Shown in pieces: positions 1 to 10,669 of a DNA stretch of 64,000 nucleotides. How positions within the stretch are numbered: the first letter of the stretch is position 1; each line of letters starts with the position of its first letter. A program made the translations under genes and the position numbers. The notes under the pieces are model-generated. The model had not been told where the DNA came from. It saw nothing but the letters and a program-made list of their open reading frames with translations, and did no database searches. The stretch comes from Actinernus sp. WN-2022 (taxonomy: Eukaryota > Cnidaria > Anthozoa > Actiniaria > Actinernidae): NCBI GenBank assembly GCA_030867875.1, contig JAOWCC010001589.1, forward strand, positions 81,801,537 to 81,865,536. Direction: 5' to 3'.

Positions 1-437
1 CTGTATATATATACACTATATACCCTATATGTATATACTGTATATTCTGCAATATCGCGCCTCACTCGGAAATCAGAACTGGTGAGGTTGAAATTATGTG
101 TTTATATATATGCAAATCTTACTTGTTCCCCACTTTTAAATTAAGTGTAATGGTGACTGTAATTCGAACTGGAAATGAAATTGTCCGTAAGTTGAACTGT
201 ATGTGACTTTATAGAGACCAAGAAGGAAAAAAAGTTAAAATCGATCGTCAAAACAATAACAGAACTCGGAAGATACAGAGGCATTCGAATTTACTACGAA
301 TTATACCCATAAACAGAACTGGATATGACTTACAAACCGAGAATACCGAATTAAAATTGAATTGAATGTGAAACTGTCAAAAGAAGAGCAGAATTGGTTG
401 TGTAAAGCCATACTGGAGAGTACAATTATATAAGTTA

Positions 438-718
438 TGGCGGGATGAGGGGCAGGTTTGGAATTGATAGACCCCCCCCGGATATTTGTAGAGCATCAAA
501 TGCCCCACTGTGGAGTCAAGTGCTCCATGGTGGGGCTTTGATACGGGTGCAAATCTCTTATCAAATTCACTATTTTGACTCTTTCTACAAATGAATTCCT
601 CACCCTGCCAACTTTTGTTTGCTCCAAAATGTCTCACCCCTGGGACAAACACTCAGTCAAATGCCCCACTTATGCCCCCCACCCTTGGGGAAGGGCAGGT
701 TTGGAATTGGTAGAGCTA
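438..718. mobile_element. MITE nested in unit A, left TIR inverted
   Basis: Relative of the MITEs at 2730-3010, 5152-5420 and 47639-47942. The right end reads GGGCAGGTTTGGAATTGGTA. In unit C the left end is its inverted match, but here and in unit B the left-end segment (about 439-470) is flipped, so both ends point the same way. The interior carries repeated GGGGCATTTG-like words. Confidence 0.6.
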
Positions 719-1011
719 TACACAGATACTGGAACTGATTAGAACAATCATAAATAGAATTGGGTGTGGAGATTTATTTACCAAGCGAACACTGTTGCCC
801 TGAAAAATATGTTGAAAAGTCAACTTGAAATACTGAAGAAAGAAGACAAAGAAGTATTTATGTTTTCAGATAACCAATTGAACTGATATATAATTTATAT
901 GCTTTCACTTGTATACTGATATTATTATTACACTCATGAACAGACAATATTTAGCTTCATTAGTGACATATTTTAATTGATATTAATCTAAATCATGTTC
1001 CACGCATTTCT

Positions 1012-1078
1012 TAGCCTCCCCCGCAGTTGTGTTTAGGGGCTCATAACTAGCCCCTAAAAACGACTGTGGTGGAGGCTA
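1012..1078. repeat. 67-bp near-perfect hairpin
   Basis: TAGCCTCC at the left is matched by GGAGGCTA at the right, and the arms continue through CAGTCGTTTTTAGGGGCT to a short loop. The copy in unit B (3302-3368) has the better-paired stem. It looks like a tiny foldback element or an expressed hairpin; nothing else identifies it. Confidence 0.6.
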
Positions 1079-1161
1079 CGCATTTCTATGTGTGTACTAG
1101 TTGGTGTTACCCTCATTAAATAAAGTTAATTTTCAATGCACACAATATTTTATTAAACATT

Positions 1162-1390
1162 AGGGGCTGGTCAACAATTAGCAGGGGAGGTGCAAAGGGG
1201 GTGGGGTGGAGATAAAAAAGTCTAAAAATGTATAGTATGTATTAGTATGAAATTTGTTGACCCTTTCTCCCCTATAACCAATCCTTTTTCAGTTGCCCAA
1301 TATTTATGACCATCCAGTTTTGGGGATTCAAAACAATATGATCCTCCCCCTTTCACAACCCCTTCCCCTGCTAATTTCTGACCAGTCCCT
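1162..1390. mobile_element. MITE nested in unit A
   Basis: Ends are inverted repeats: AGGGGCTGGTCA with AATTAGCAGGGGA near the left, TCCCCTGCTAATT with TGACCAGTCCCT at the right. The unit B copy is at 3452-3680; unit C keeps only the right part (about 5830-5925). The short ORFs at 1293 and 3583 are this MITE read through. Confidence 0.65.
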
Positions 1391-1693
1391 TCAGCGACCA
1401 CCCTTATGCAACCTGGTTTTAATTATTAGTAAAACTTTGCAATTAGAAGCTCCTGTAAGTGACCGTGACCACCTTTGGAGGTTGAGAATTGTAAGAAGGT
1501 GGAAAATAGCATTTACAAACAGGTTTTGCTAATAACACTACCAATCTCGTACAAGTGCCTTTAATTTTTAATGATTTTCACGAAGTCGTCCTTTTTTGGC
1601 AGGATTTATTTTAGAAACAGTTGGCCTCGTACCTAAAAGTGACAGCCCGAGTAAACGCCCAGCGGGCGTCTTGTTATTATTATTATTATTATT

Positions 1694-4060
1694 TTTTGTG
1701 TCGCTGTTTGGCGCCAGTAACCAATCAGATTACACAGGAGCCCATTGTTCGATCCCAACACGTGACAGGATCAACCAATCAGATCCGACACCCGCCAGAT
1801 CTTGGTTGTGGAAAAGCCAGCAACGTAGCGAAGGTTTGGATTCATTCTGAACCATTATTTTGCTGAAACCAAAGGTTTCTTCGAATGAAATATCAAGATA
1901 TTCAGTTATTCTAGGGCTGACAGGACTTTTAGGGGCTTTCGATGGAAAATTCTCACATTTACGAAAGGGATGTGGCGATCCAAATATTGCACAGTAAGCT
2001 AGTCTAGCCGGCCGGAGGAGTGATGGTTTTGCCTTTTGGTCCAATAATCCACGGAAACTGAAAGAAAATGCCTGTACTGCTGCATCTAAGTGCCATACGA
2101 TTGCAGTGTTGCGTTGATTTGTTGAAATACTCTTCATTACCATCACACACTGTGAGGAGGTCAAATCAGTGAGGGATTGATTGTTTGCAATGTTGGCTGT
2201 CGAAGTCCTCTCTTGAAAATGAAATACTCTTGAGATTACACAACTGGGAAGTCTTGACTAAACCAGTCAAACAATGCCGAACTTTACTAAGACTTCAATT
2301 CAAGAGTCGGAAAAGCTGGAAGTGAACAGTGATTGACCCTTGGCCTTGCGCGCCTCACTCGGAAATCAGAACTGGTGAGGTTGAAATTATGTGTTTATAT
2401 ATATGCAAATCTTACTTGTTCCCCACTTTTAAATTAAGTGTAATGGTGACTGTAATTCGAACTGGAAATGAAATTGTCCGTAAGTTGAACTGTATGTGAC
2501 TTTATAGAGACCAAGAAGGAAAAAGTTAAAATCGATCGTCAAAACAATAACAGAACTCGGAAGATACAGAGGCATTCGAATTTACTACGAATTATACCCA
2601 TAAACAGAACTGGATATGACTTACAAACCGAGAATACCGAATTAAAATTGAATTGAATGTGAAACTGTCAAAAGAAGAGCAGAATTTGTTGTGTAAAGCC
2701 ATACTGGAGAGTACAATTATATAAGTTATGGCGGGAAGAGGGGCAGGTTTGGAATTGATAGACCCCCCCGGATATTTGTAGAGCATCAAATGCCCCACTG
2801 TGGAGTCAAGTGCTCCATGGTGGGGCTTTGGTACGGGTGCAAATCTCTTATCAAATTCACTATTTTGACTCTTTCTACAAATGAATTCCTCACCCTGCCA
2901 ACTTTTGTTTGCTCCAAAATGTCTCACCACTGGGACAAAAACTCAGTCAAATGCCCCACTTATGCCCCCCACCCTTGGGGAAGGGCAGGTTTGGAATTGG
3001 TAGAGCTATACACAGATACTGGAACTGATTAGAACAATCATAAATAGAATTGGGTGTGGAGATTTATTTACCAAGCGAACACTGTTGCCCTGAAAAATAT
3101 GTTGAAAAGTCAACTTGAAATACTGAAGAAAGAAGACAAAGAAGTATTTATGTTTTCAGATAACCAATTGAACTGATATATAATTTATATGCTTTCACTT
3201 GTATACTGATATTATTATTACACTCATGAACAGACAATATTTAGCTTCATTAGTGACATATTTTAATTGATATTAATCTAAATCATGTTCCACGCATTTC
3301 TTAGCCTCCCCCGCAGTCGTTTTTAGGGGCTCATAACTAGCCCCTAAAAACGACTGTGGTGGAGGCTACGCATTTCTATGTGTGTACTAGTTGGTGTTAC
3401 CCTCATTAAATAAAGTTAATTTTCAATGCACACAATATTTTATTAAACATTAGGGACTGGTCAAAAATTAGCAGGGGAGGTGCAAAGGGGGTGGGGTGGA
3501 GATAAAAAAGTCTAAAAATGTATAGTATGTATTAGTATGAAATTTGTTGACCCTTTCTCCCCTATAACCAATCCTTTTTCAGTTGCCCAATATTTATGAC
3601 CATCCAGTTTTGGGGATTCAAAACAATATGATCCTCCCCCTTTCACAACCCCTTCCCCTGCTAATTTCTGACCAGTCCCTTCAGCGACCACCCTTATGCA
3701 ACCTGGTTTTAATTATTAGTAAAACTTTGCAATTAGAAGCTCCTGTAAGTGACCGTGACCACCTTTGGAGGTTGAGAATTGTAAGAAGGTGGAAAATAGC
3801 ATTTACAAACAGGTTTTGCTAATAACACTACCAATCTCGTACAAGTGCCTTTAAATATTTGTTTGCCATCTAGTACAGCCACATTATTGCATTCCTGCAA
3901 AAGGTCCATGCGATTATATATAAATTATCACAAGCATCAGAAGTGAATCAATTATCCGGTCCCCTAGTACAAACCATGTATGACACAAAAATATGCTAGA
4001 ACTCCATGTATTAACCTATTTATAGGTGGCCCGAGTTAAGGCCAATCAGGGCCTCTTGTT
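1694..4060 (+). mobile_element. Tandem unit B, complete hairpin-ended element
   Basis: Begins immediately after the TTA run that follows unit A (TTTTGTGTCGCTG at 1694) and ends with CCCGAGT (4030-4036), a hairpin (4039-4054) and CTTGTT (4055-4060). Its first 100 bp are promoter-like, with CCAAT boxes at 1721 and 1775 and a CACGTG at 1759. A degenerate coding trace follows near 1855-1995; it reads KPKVSSNEIS and LGAFDGKFSHL and resembles a stretch at 39230-39426. The 3' two thirds hold the nested MITEs and hairpin also seen in unit A. A Helitron/Helentron-like non-autonomous element is possible, but no Rep/helicase is present and the class is not proven. Confidence 0.6.
1719..1800 (+). promoter_or_regulatory. 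Promoter-like 5' segment with CCAAT boxes and an E-box
   Basis: CCAATCAGA occurs at 1721 and 1775 and CACGTG at 1759-1764. The same arrangement recurs at the starts near 4108 and 39122-39196, and a single CCAATCAGATTGCAC occurs at 6368 and on the minus strand near 21480. The repetition suggests the element start carries its own promoter; no TATA box is evident. Confidence 0.4.
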
Positions 4061-4074
4061 ATTATTATTATTAT

Positions 4075-6304
4075 TATTTTTTTCGTGTCGCTGAAATGCG
4101 CCAGCAACCAATCAGATTACACAGGAGCCCATTGTTCGATCCCAACACGTGACAGGATCAACCAATCAGATTCGACACCTGCCCGATCCTGGTTTTGATC
4201 TGTATAGTGTGCGAAGCAACGGAGCGAAGATTCGGGGCCATTCTTAACCTTTATTTTGCTGAAACTAAAGGTTTCTTCGAATGAAATACCAAGATGTTCA
4301 GTTATTCTAGGGCTGACAGGACTTTTAGGGGCTTTCGATGGAAAATTCTTACATTTACGAAAGGGATGTGGCGATCCAAATATCGCACAGTAAGCTAGTC
4401 TAGCCGGCCGGAGGATTGTCGATGGTTTTGGTCCAATAATCCACGGAAACTGAAAGAAAATACCTGTACTGCTGCATCTAAGTGCCATACGATGGCAGTG
4501 TTGCGTTGTTGGTATTGTTGAAATGCTCTTCGTTACCACCACACACTGTGAGGAAGTCAAATGAGGGATTGATTGTTTGCAATGTTGGCTGTAATTGTTT
4601 ACTGCAAAGTCCTCTCCTGAAAATGAAATACTCTTGAGATTGTACAACTGGGAAGTCTTGACTAAACCAGTCAACCATTGCCGAACTTTACTAAGACTTC
4701 AATTCAAGAGTCGCAAAAGCTGGAAGTGAACAGTGATTGACCCTTGGCTTTGAACGCGAACGGAAATCAGAACTGGTGAGGTTGAAATTATGTGTTTATA
4801 ATTATATATGCGCACACAAATAATCTTACATGTTCCCTACTTTTAAAATTTTATTAAGTGTAATGGTGACTGTAATTCGAACTGGAAATGAAATTGTCCG
4901 TAAGTTGAACTGTATGTGACTTTATAGAGACCAAGAAGGAAAAAGTTAAAATCGATCGTCAAAACAATAACAGAACTCGGAAGATACAGAGAGGCATTCG
5001 AATTTACTACGAATTATACCCATAAACAGAACTGGATATGACTTACAAACTGAGAATACCGAATTAAAATTGAATTGGATGTGAAACTGTCAAAAGAAGA
5101 GCAGGATTTGTTGTGTAAAGGCATACTGGAGAGTACAATTATATAAGTTATGGCTCTATCAATTCCAAACCTGCCCCTCCCCTCCCCCCTGGATATTTGT
5201 GCAAATGCCCCACTGTGGGGTCAAGTGCTTCATGGTGGGGCTTTGGTATGGATGCAAATCTCTTATCAAATTCTCTATTTTACTCTTTCTACAAATGAAT
5301 TCCTCACCCTGCCAACTTTAGTTTGCTCCAACATGTCTCACCCCTGGGACAAAAACTCAGTCAAATGCCCCTCTTATGCCCCCACCCTTGGGGGATGGGC
5401 AGGTTTGGAATTGGTAGAGCTATACACAGATACTGGAACTGATTAGAACAATCATAAATAGAATTGGGTGTGGAGATTTATTTACCAAGCAAACACTGTT
5501 GCCCTGAAAAATATGTCGAAAAAGTCAACTTGAAATACTGAAGAAAGAAGACAAATGTAGGACTGTCAAAAGAAGAAAAAAGAAAATTGAATTAGAGCTG
5601 ACTCGAAAAATGGAATGACCATCATCAGAAAATTGTATAATACTAAAAACAGAATAATTTAGGTTTTGAAATTGGGACAATGGGATTTCCTGTGCATTTC
5701 TCTCTTGGGGGCATATTACTGATCCTCCAAGCCTAACCCAATCCGTCCAATCTACTTTTATAGTATTTCAGAAGTTTTTATGTTTTCAGATAACGAATCG
5801 AAGTGATATACATGTAATATAATTTATATGCATTCATTTATGACCCTCTAGTTTTGGGGATTCAAAAAAATACGATCCTCCCCTTTCACAACTCCTTCCC
5901 CTGATAATTTCTGACCAGTCCCTTCAGCGACCACCCTTGTACAACCTGGTTTTAATTTTTAGTAAAACTTTGTAATTAGAAGCTCCTGTAAGTGACCGTG
6001 ACCACCTTTGGAGGTTGAGAATTGGAAGAAGGTGGAAAATAGCATTTACAAACAGGTTTTGCTAATACCACTACCAATCTCGTACAAGTGCCTTTAAATA
6101 TTTGTTTGCCATCTAGTACAGCCACATTATTGCATTCCTGCAAAAGGTCCATTCCATTGTATATAAATTATCACAAGCATCAGAAGTGAATCCAATTATC
6201 CGGTCCCCTAGCACAAATCATGTATGACACAAAAATATACTAGAACTCCATGTATTAACCTATTTATAGGTGGCCCGAGTTAAGGCCAATCAGGGCCTCT
6301 TGTT
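4075..6304 (+). mobile_element. Tandem unit C, complete hairpin-ended element
   Basis: Third unit, starting in the T-rich run after unit B's CTTGTT and ending with CCCGAGT (6274-6280), hairpin and CTTGTT (6299-6304). It is more diverged from A and B, lacks the 67-bp hairpin and most of the second MITE, and carries the MITE at 5152-5420 in its un-inverted form. The stretch at 4200-4700 repeats unit B's start with small indels. Confidence 0.6.
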
Positions 6305-6317
6305 ATTTTTTATTTTT

Positions 6318-7365
6318 TTGGTCCATGTCAGACGGCTTCTGCGCATGCGTTAAAGGTCAAATTCAAACCAATCAGATTGCACTGTGCTGGTCACGCAACA
6401 ATCGCCAGGTTAAATGTATTTACATAAGTGAATACAGTAAATCAAAATGGTCGACCCGCGAGGGCGAAAGCCTTCCAACAGGCTCAGGATATTTCAACTG
6501 GCGCTCTTGTTGACCATAAAAATACATGAACAACCAGGAGCCGTAATACATTCGATCAGCGCTGTTTGGACAGATCCAATGTATATTTAGAAACGTAAGC
6601 GAAATACAATATCCAAACACGTTTGGATATCAACGGGTATCGAATTATAATCAAAGGTTAGATCTCGTCAGGCGCGCTCAGATAAGAAAGTTCAAAGCAC
6701 TCAGACTAGGCGAGACAAGGAGATATCAATTTCAATGAGTCATTGTCAGAAATCTATTCCATCGTGGGCAATTATGCAATACAACCTAAATTGTACAGCT
6801 AAGGCATGTTTTACGACAGAATAACAAGAGTCTTTCTACTGGATTGAGAGCTCGAGACATTATACATGTCTGCTAATATGGGGAAAACTGAAACAAAAAT
6901 GAACTTTGACGGCAGAAACCCTCATTGAGCCAAGCGGAATATTTACATGATCCGCTAAGATTTTTACAAATCTTAGTTCAGTGTATGCCAACTGAAATGC
7001 TGTGCTCGTTTTCTGGTAACGGTTCAGTGGGGAAACTACACGAACAAGAAGCATGAACTGCCAGCAACGAGAGAGGAAAAAGTATTTGAAATGCACAGCG
7101 CTAGCTGAAAAAGGGCATATATATAATATCTGAGACGTTAAATTACGTTACTGTGAAGAGGATCAAAATTCAGGTTTTGTAGCTTGAGACTGTCTTCTGC
7201 CGTGACTCGTGAGAGAAATTGGAAAAGATCTAGCTGTTTCATTCAGACACTGGCAAATTTATTGAAAGCTACGGGCTTACTTTATGAGATTATTATTCAT
7301 TGTGGAATGAAAGGAAACAGTTCAATCTCATGTGGCCCGAGTGAAAGCCCAGATGGGCTCTTGTT
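6318..7365 (+). mobile_element. Element D (TGTCAGACGG start), hairpin end
   Basis: Follows unit C directly. It starts with TGTCAGACGGCTTCTGCGCA and ends with CCCGAGT (7336-7342), hairpin (7345-7359) and CTTGTT (7360-7365). A second, longer copy lies inverted at about 20290-21530. ORFs read from the start of both copies begin with the same residues (MSDGFCACVKGQI) and then diverge, so the peptide is probably incidental. Confidence 0.6.
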
Positions 7366-8468
7366 ATAATTGACACAGGCTGCTATAAGTGAAGTAAACT
7401 ATATGCTTGCCAATACGTTTGGCAAGACTTTTAGCTTTTTTTTCTGTATGTAATCTCAATTTCGAGATTTGACTCAAGCCGGCGGCGGTTTCGGAATTTG
7501 AAATTAAACTTTATTATCGATTGTGTGAAGGTCAGAAATCTGTCAAATGACCATTAGGGCGTTGACAGTCGTTGAAACCTCGAATTAATTAAAACTAAAT
7601 AAATAAAACAGATATACTCTGTCAGTATTCGAAGCCTATTCTAAGCGTGTATAGTCTACGTACATTGTATTAGGCCAAATGGAATTAATAAAAACCGATC
7701 GAGGAAGCTTGAAACGTCATGCATGTCTATATGAAACTGACCAGTTTTGAAAGTGCTAACATCAAATGAAAGATGACATTCTTGTCATGCCGCAGCAAAC
7801 GTAAAATCGTGTTTTCTGATGGGATCTCAAAATATATTAAAAAACTATTTGTCTAAGGTAAAGAATAAGAGAAACACAAGATAAGCAAATAGGATTCGGA
7901 AGATATCTTCTAGCTACATTTCTGGAGATAATGATATTTAAAGAGCGGAGAGTATATAATACTATTAAGATTAAAAACATCAGTTTTTGATATCAGCTCG
8001 GTTTCTTTTAAAATGCAAACTAAACGAATAACAAAAGTATCGAATACATGCTTAAGAGGATAAATTGGGGATTTGTTTAAGACCACTTCAAACTTCTAGG
8101 CAGCGATCAGGCAAGTACAGCCTCGTATTAGTGGAGGTCAAAACATATCAAAATATCTAATCAAAATATCTGGGAAATGTGCACGCGAATGCGTTTTGCT
8201 TAGTGATTTCGTTCACGCGTAAGAAATGCAAAAAGCGCCCGGAGGAGGGTGAGGGTGGGGTGCAATTATGATACAAATGGATAGGTAGCCTGAGGAAATC
8301 AAACGCCTCGTCTGATTTTATCAGGCAAGGAAAATAAATATAAAACGGCCAGGGCTATGAAAGCTCCATAAAAGCCCAGCAAACCCTTTCAACATAGCAC
8401 AACGGTTTACGGTTAGCTAGACCTAACATGAGAAGCGTTCAAAACTAGAATGCAGCCATGATAATGCC
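7366..8468. other. Intergenic stretch
   Basis: No gene recognised. The only structure seen is a short hairpin at about 8289-8325 (CCTGAGGAAATCA paired with TGATTTTATCAGG), which resembles the ends of Mutator-like repeats elsewhere in the window. Confidence 0.5.
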
Positions 8469-9560
8469 ATTATTGTAACTCTAGATGTATCATCCTTGTA
8501 TACTAACATTCCCCATAAAGATGGTATTGATGCATGTCATCATTTCCTACAAACTCGTATTAACAAAGATATTCCTACTGATACACTTTGTGACTTAATA
8601 CGCATGATCCTCTATGAATAATTTCTCTTTTAACAACACACATTACCTCAAGATTCATGGCACAGCCATGGGTACTAGAATGGCTCCTTCTTTTGCTAAT
8701 ATATTCCTCGGTAAATTTGAAAATAACGCCCTTTCTCAGGCTCCTTATACACCACACACTTGGTTAAGATACATTGATGACATCTTCATGATCTGGACCG
8801 AGGGTCAAGATCATTTAAACACTTTCATTGATTTTCTTAATAATCTTCATCCCACTATCAAGTTCACCTTATCACATTCATTTACAATGTACCATATCTT
8901 GACGTAACCGTTTCCTTGCGTGACGATTACATTGAAACTGACATTTACACTAAACCCACTGATAAACACCAATATCTTCTTAACTCCTTTTGCCATCCCT
9001 TGCACACTAAACAAGCTATCCCTTTTGGTTTAGCTCTCCGTCTCCGCCGCATTTGCTCTAACGACAACGCTTTTAAACTCCGCACTAACGAATTGAAAAC
9101 TTATCTCCTTCAACGAGGTTATAACCGCACATTTCTCAACAGACAAATAAAGCGCGCTGCTGATATCGCTCGTTATAACGACGCATTACATACTAAACGT
9201 TCGCAAAACTCACAACGTATACCATTCATTACTACTTATAACCCAGCACTTCCTAACATTTCTCGTATAATTCACAAACATCTTAATATACTACTTTCAT
9301 CCGATCGTTGCAAAAACGTTTTTGTTAGCTTTCCTCTCGTTTCCCACCGACGTTGTCCTAACCTTCGTGACCTTCTAGTTAAATCACAATTACCCAATAA
9401 CACTACTAATCATTCCACACGCACAATCCCACTTGGCTCATTCCGTTGCGGGCAAAATTGTGCCATTTGCCCCTACATCGTCAACGCACTTTCCATTCCA
9501 CAGGTGAAACCCGTTTAATTCATTCGCATATCACTTGTAACTTGTATTGTTTCGAGTCCA
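8469..9560 (+). pseudogene. Penelope-like element reverse transcriptase, frameshifted
   Basis: Encodes the reverse transcriptase of a Penelope-like retroelement. In order, the sequence gives TLDVSSLYTNIPH (from about 8478), HGTAMGTRMAPSFANIF (about 8650), the catalytic WLRYIDDIF (about 8760), KPTDKHQYLLNSFCHPLH (about 8950), LALRLRRICS, RGYNRTF and finally GSFRCGQNCAICPYI (about 9435), the linker that normally precedes the GIY-YIG endonuclease. The frame shifts near 8610 and near 8900. The reading continues out of frame as STGETRLIHSHITCNL to about 9540 and then stops matching, so the GIY-YIG domain is missing. The thumb and palm are well conserved, so the copy is fairly young. No pseudo-LTR or hammerhead motif was seen next to it. 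Confidence 0.9.
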
Positions 9561-10669
9561 GGTATTAATACTGGTAACACATTTCTGCTGTTCGTCGGTG
9601 ATAGACTGAAGGACGGAAGACAGTTTGACTGAGTAGCTAGTAAGTGAGCGTTGCACTTTAAAATCAACCGTCCTAGATGAGGAGGTTTAATCGTGCCACT
9701 TAAACGATCACAAGATGTAAAGTTGTTATTATTCAGTAGATACTAGATGAATCAGTAAAAGTGTCACATTAAAATTCACTGTCAATCATTTTCGCGCCCT
9801 TTTTTAGGCGGAAATCAGAAAGTCCCATTTTAAAGACTTTAAAAACATTTTTCAGTTTGAGATTTTTTAAGATGCTAGATTAGGGCTTTTTTAGATTTAG
9901 AATTTGCGAAAAAACTTATTTTCAAAACATTTCCATATTGAACCTTTAATAGAGACCTTAAATGTTGTTTAAGTGACAGGCTAACCATCCTCTCATTTTT
10001 TGTATTCGTCACTGATATTAATCATTATCTCTTAGCAAATTGTAAAATAAAATACCTTTTTGTGTATGTGATGATTTAGCGCGCGCTCATAATACAGCTC
10101 GGGCTTCCTGTGGCTCAGGTTTGTTTACATATAGCTCGGGCTTCCTGTGGCTCATCTCGCTAACTACATAAAAATACACAAGGCAGGCAACTAAATTCAT
10201 GACCGACAAGCGAGACGCGCGAGAATTTTGCCGAAAAACGAAAACTTCAAAATGTTGAAGAACAGTAATTGAGCTAAGTTTTTGGTTGTATAAATTCACG
10301 GCGATATCGAGTGGTAAACACTCGCAAAAGCTTCCTAGAAACCGTCAAACTGGTCCAGATTATCGGCGTAATTTTTTTCTCCCTATGATCGGGACAGATA
10401 TGAGCCATCATAAGGATTTATAACGGTCATCACATTCAATTTTTTTAAATCAAACTGTCGAATGATCTCCCGTCTAGAATCCCCAGCGAAGAAATGGACA
10501 GCTGACATATTTCCCCTAATCTCCCTCGTATAGGCTGTTTTGCAACTTGACACACCACCCCGATGAAGTTTTTTGGAAGCCTCCGAGAAACGAACCGGAA
10601 GAAAAATATATTGAAGAGGTCGCGGGAAGTTTAAAATATATTTCGCACGACCGCTAAACTTTCGTACTA
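9561..10669. other. Intergenic stretch with a duplicated short motif
   Basis: No gene recognised. AGCTCGGGCTTCCTGTGGCT occurs twice about 37 bp apart near 10097-10155. A similar word occurs at 26828 and 31715, and a related one in the hairpin near 21585, suggesting remnants of element ends. Confidence 0.4.

Larger units (their letters stand above)
1..1675 (+). repeat. Tandem unit A of hairpin-ended element (5' end outside or lost)
   Basis: First of three related units lying head to tail. It matches unit B with a period of about 2293 bp (the same sequence starts at 56 and 2349), with few substitutions. The unit ends in CCCGAGT (1646-1652), three bases, a GC-rich hairpin (1655-1669) and CTTGTT (1670-1675), then a TTA run. 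Nested inside are a MITE (438-718), a 67-bp hairpin (1012-1078) and a second MITE (1162-1390). No conserved protein was recognised; the short ORFs here are MITE sequence read through. Confidence 0.8.

Noticed and set aside
1..6304. Hammerhead or other known ribozyme at the hairpin ends
   Set aside because: The hammerhead core CTGATGAG...GAAA was not found next to any of the hairpins.
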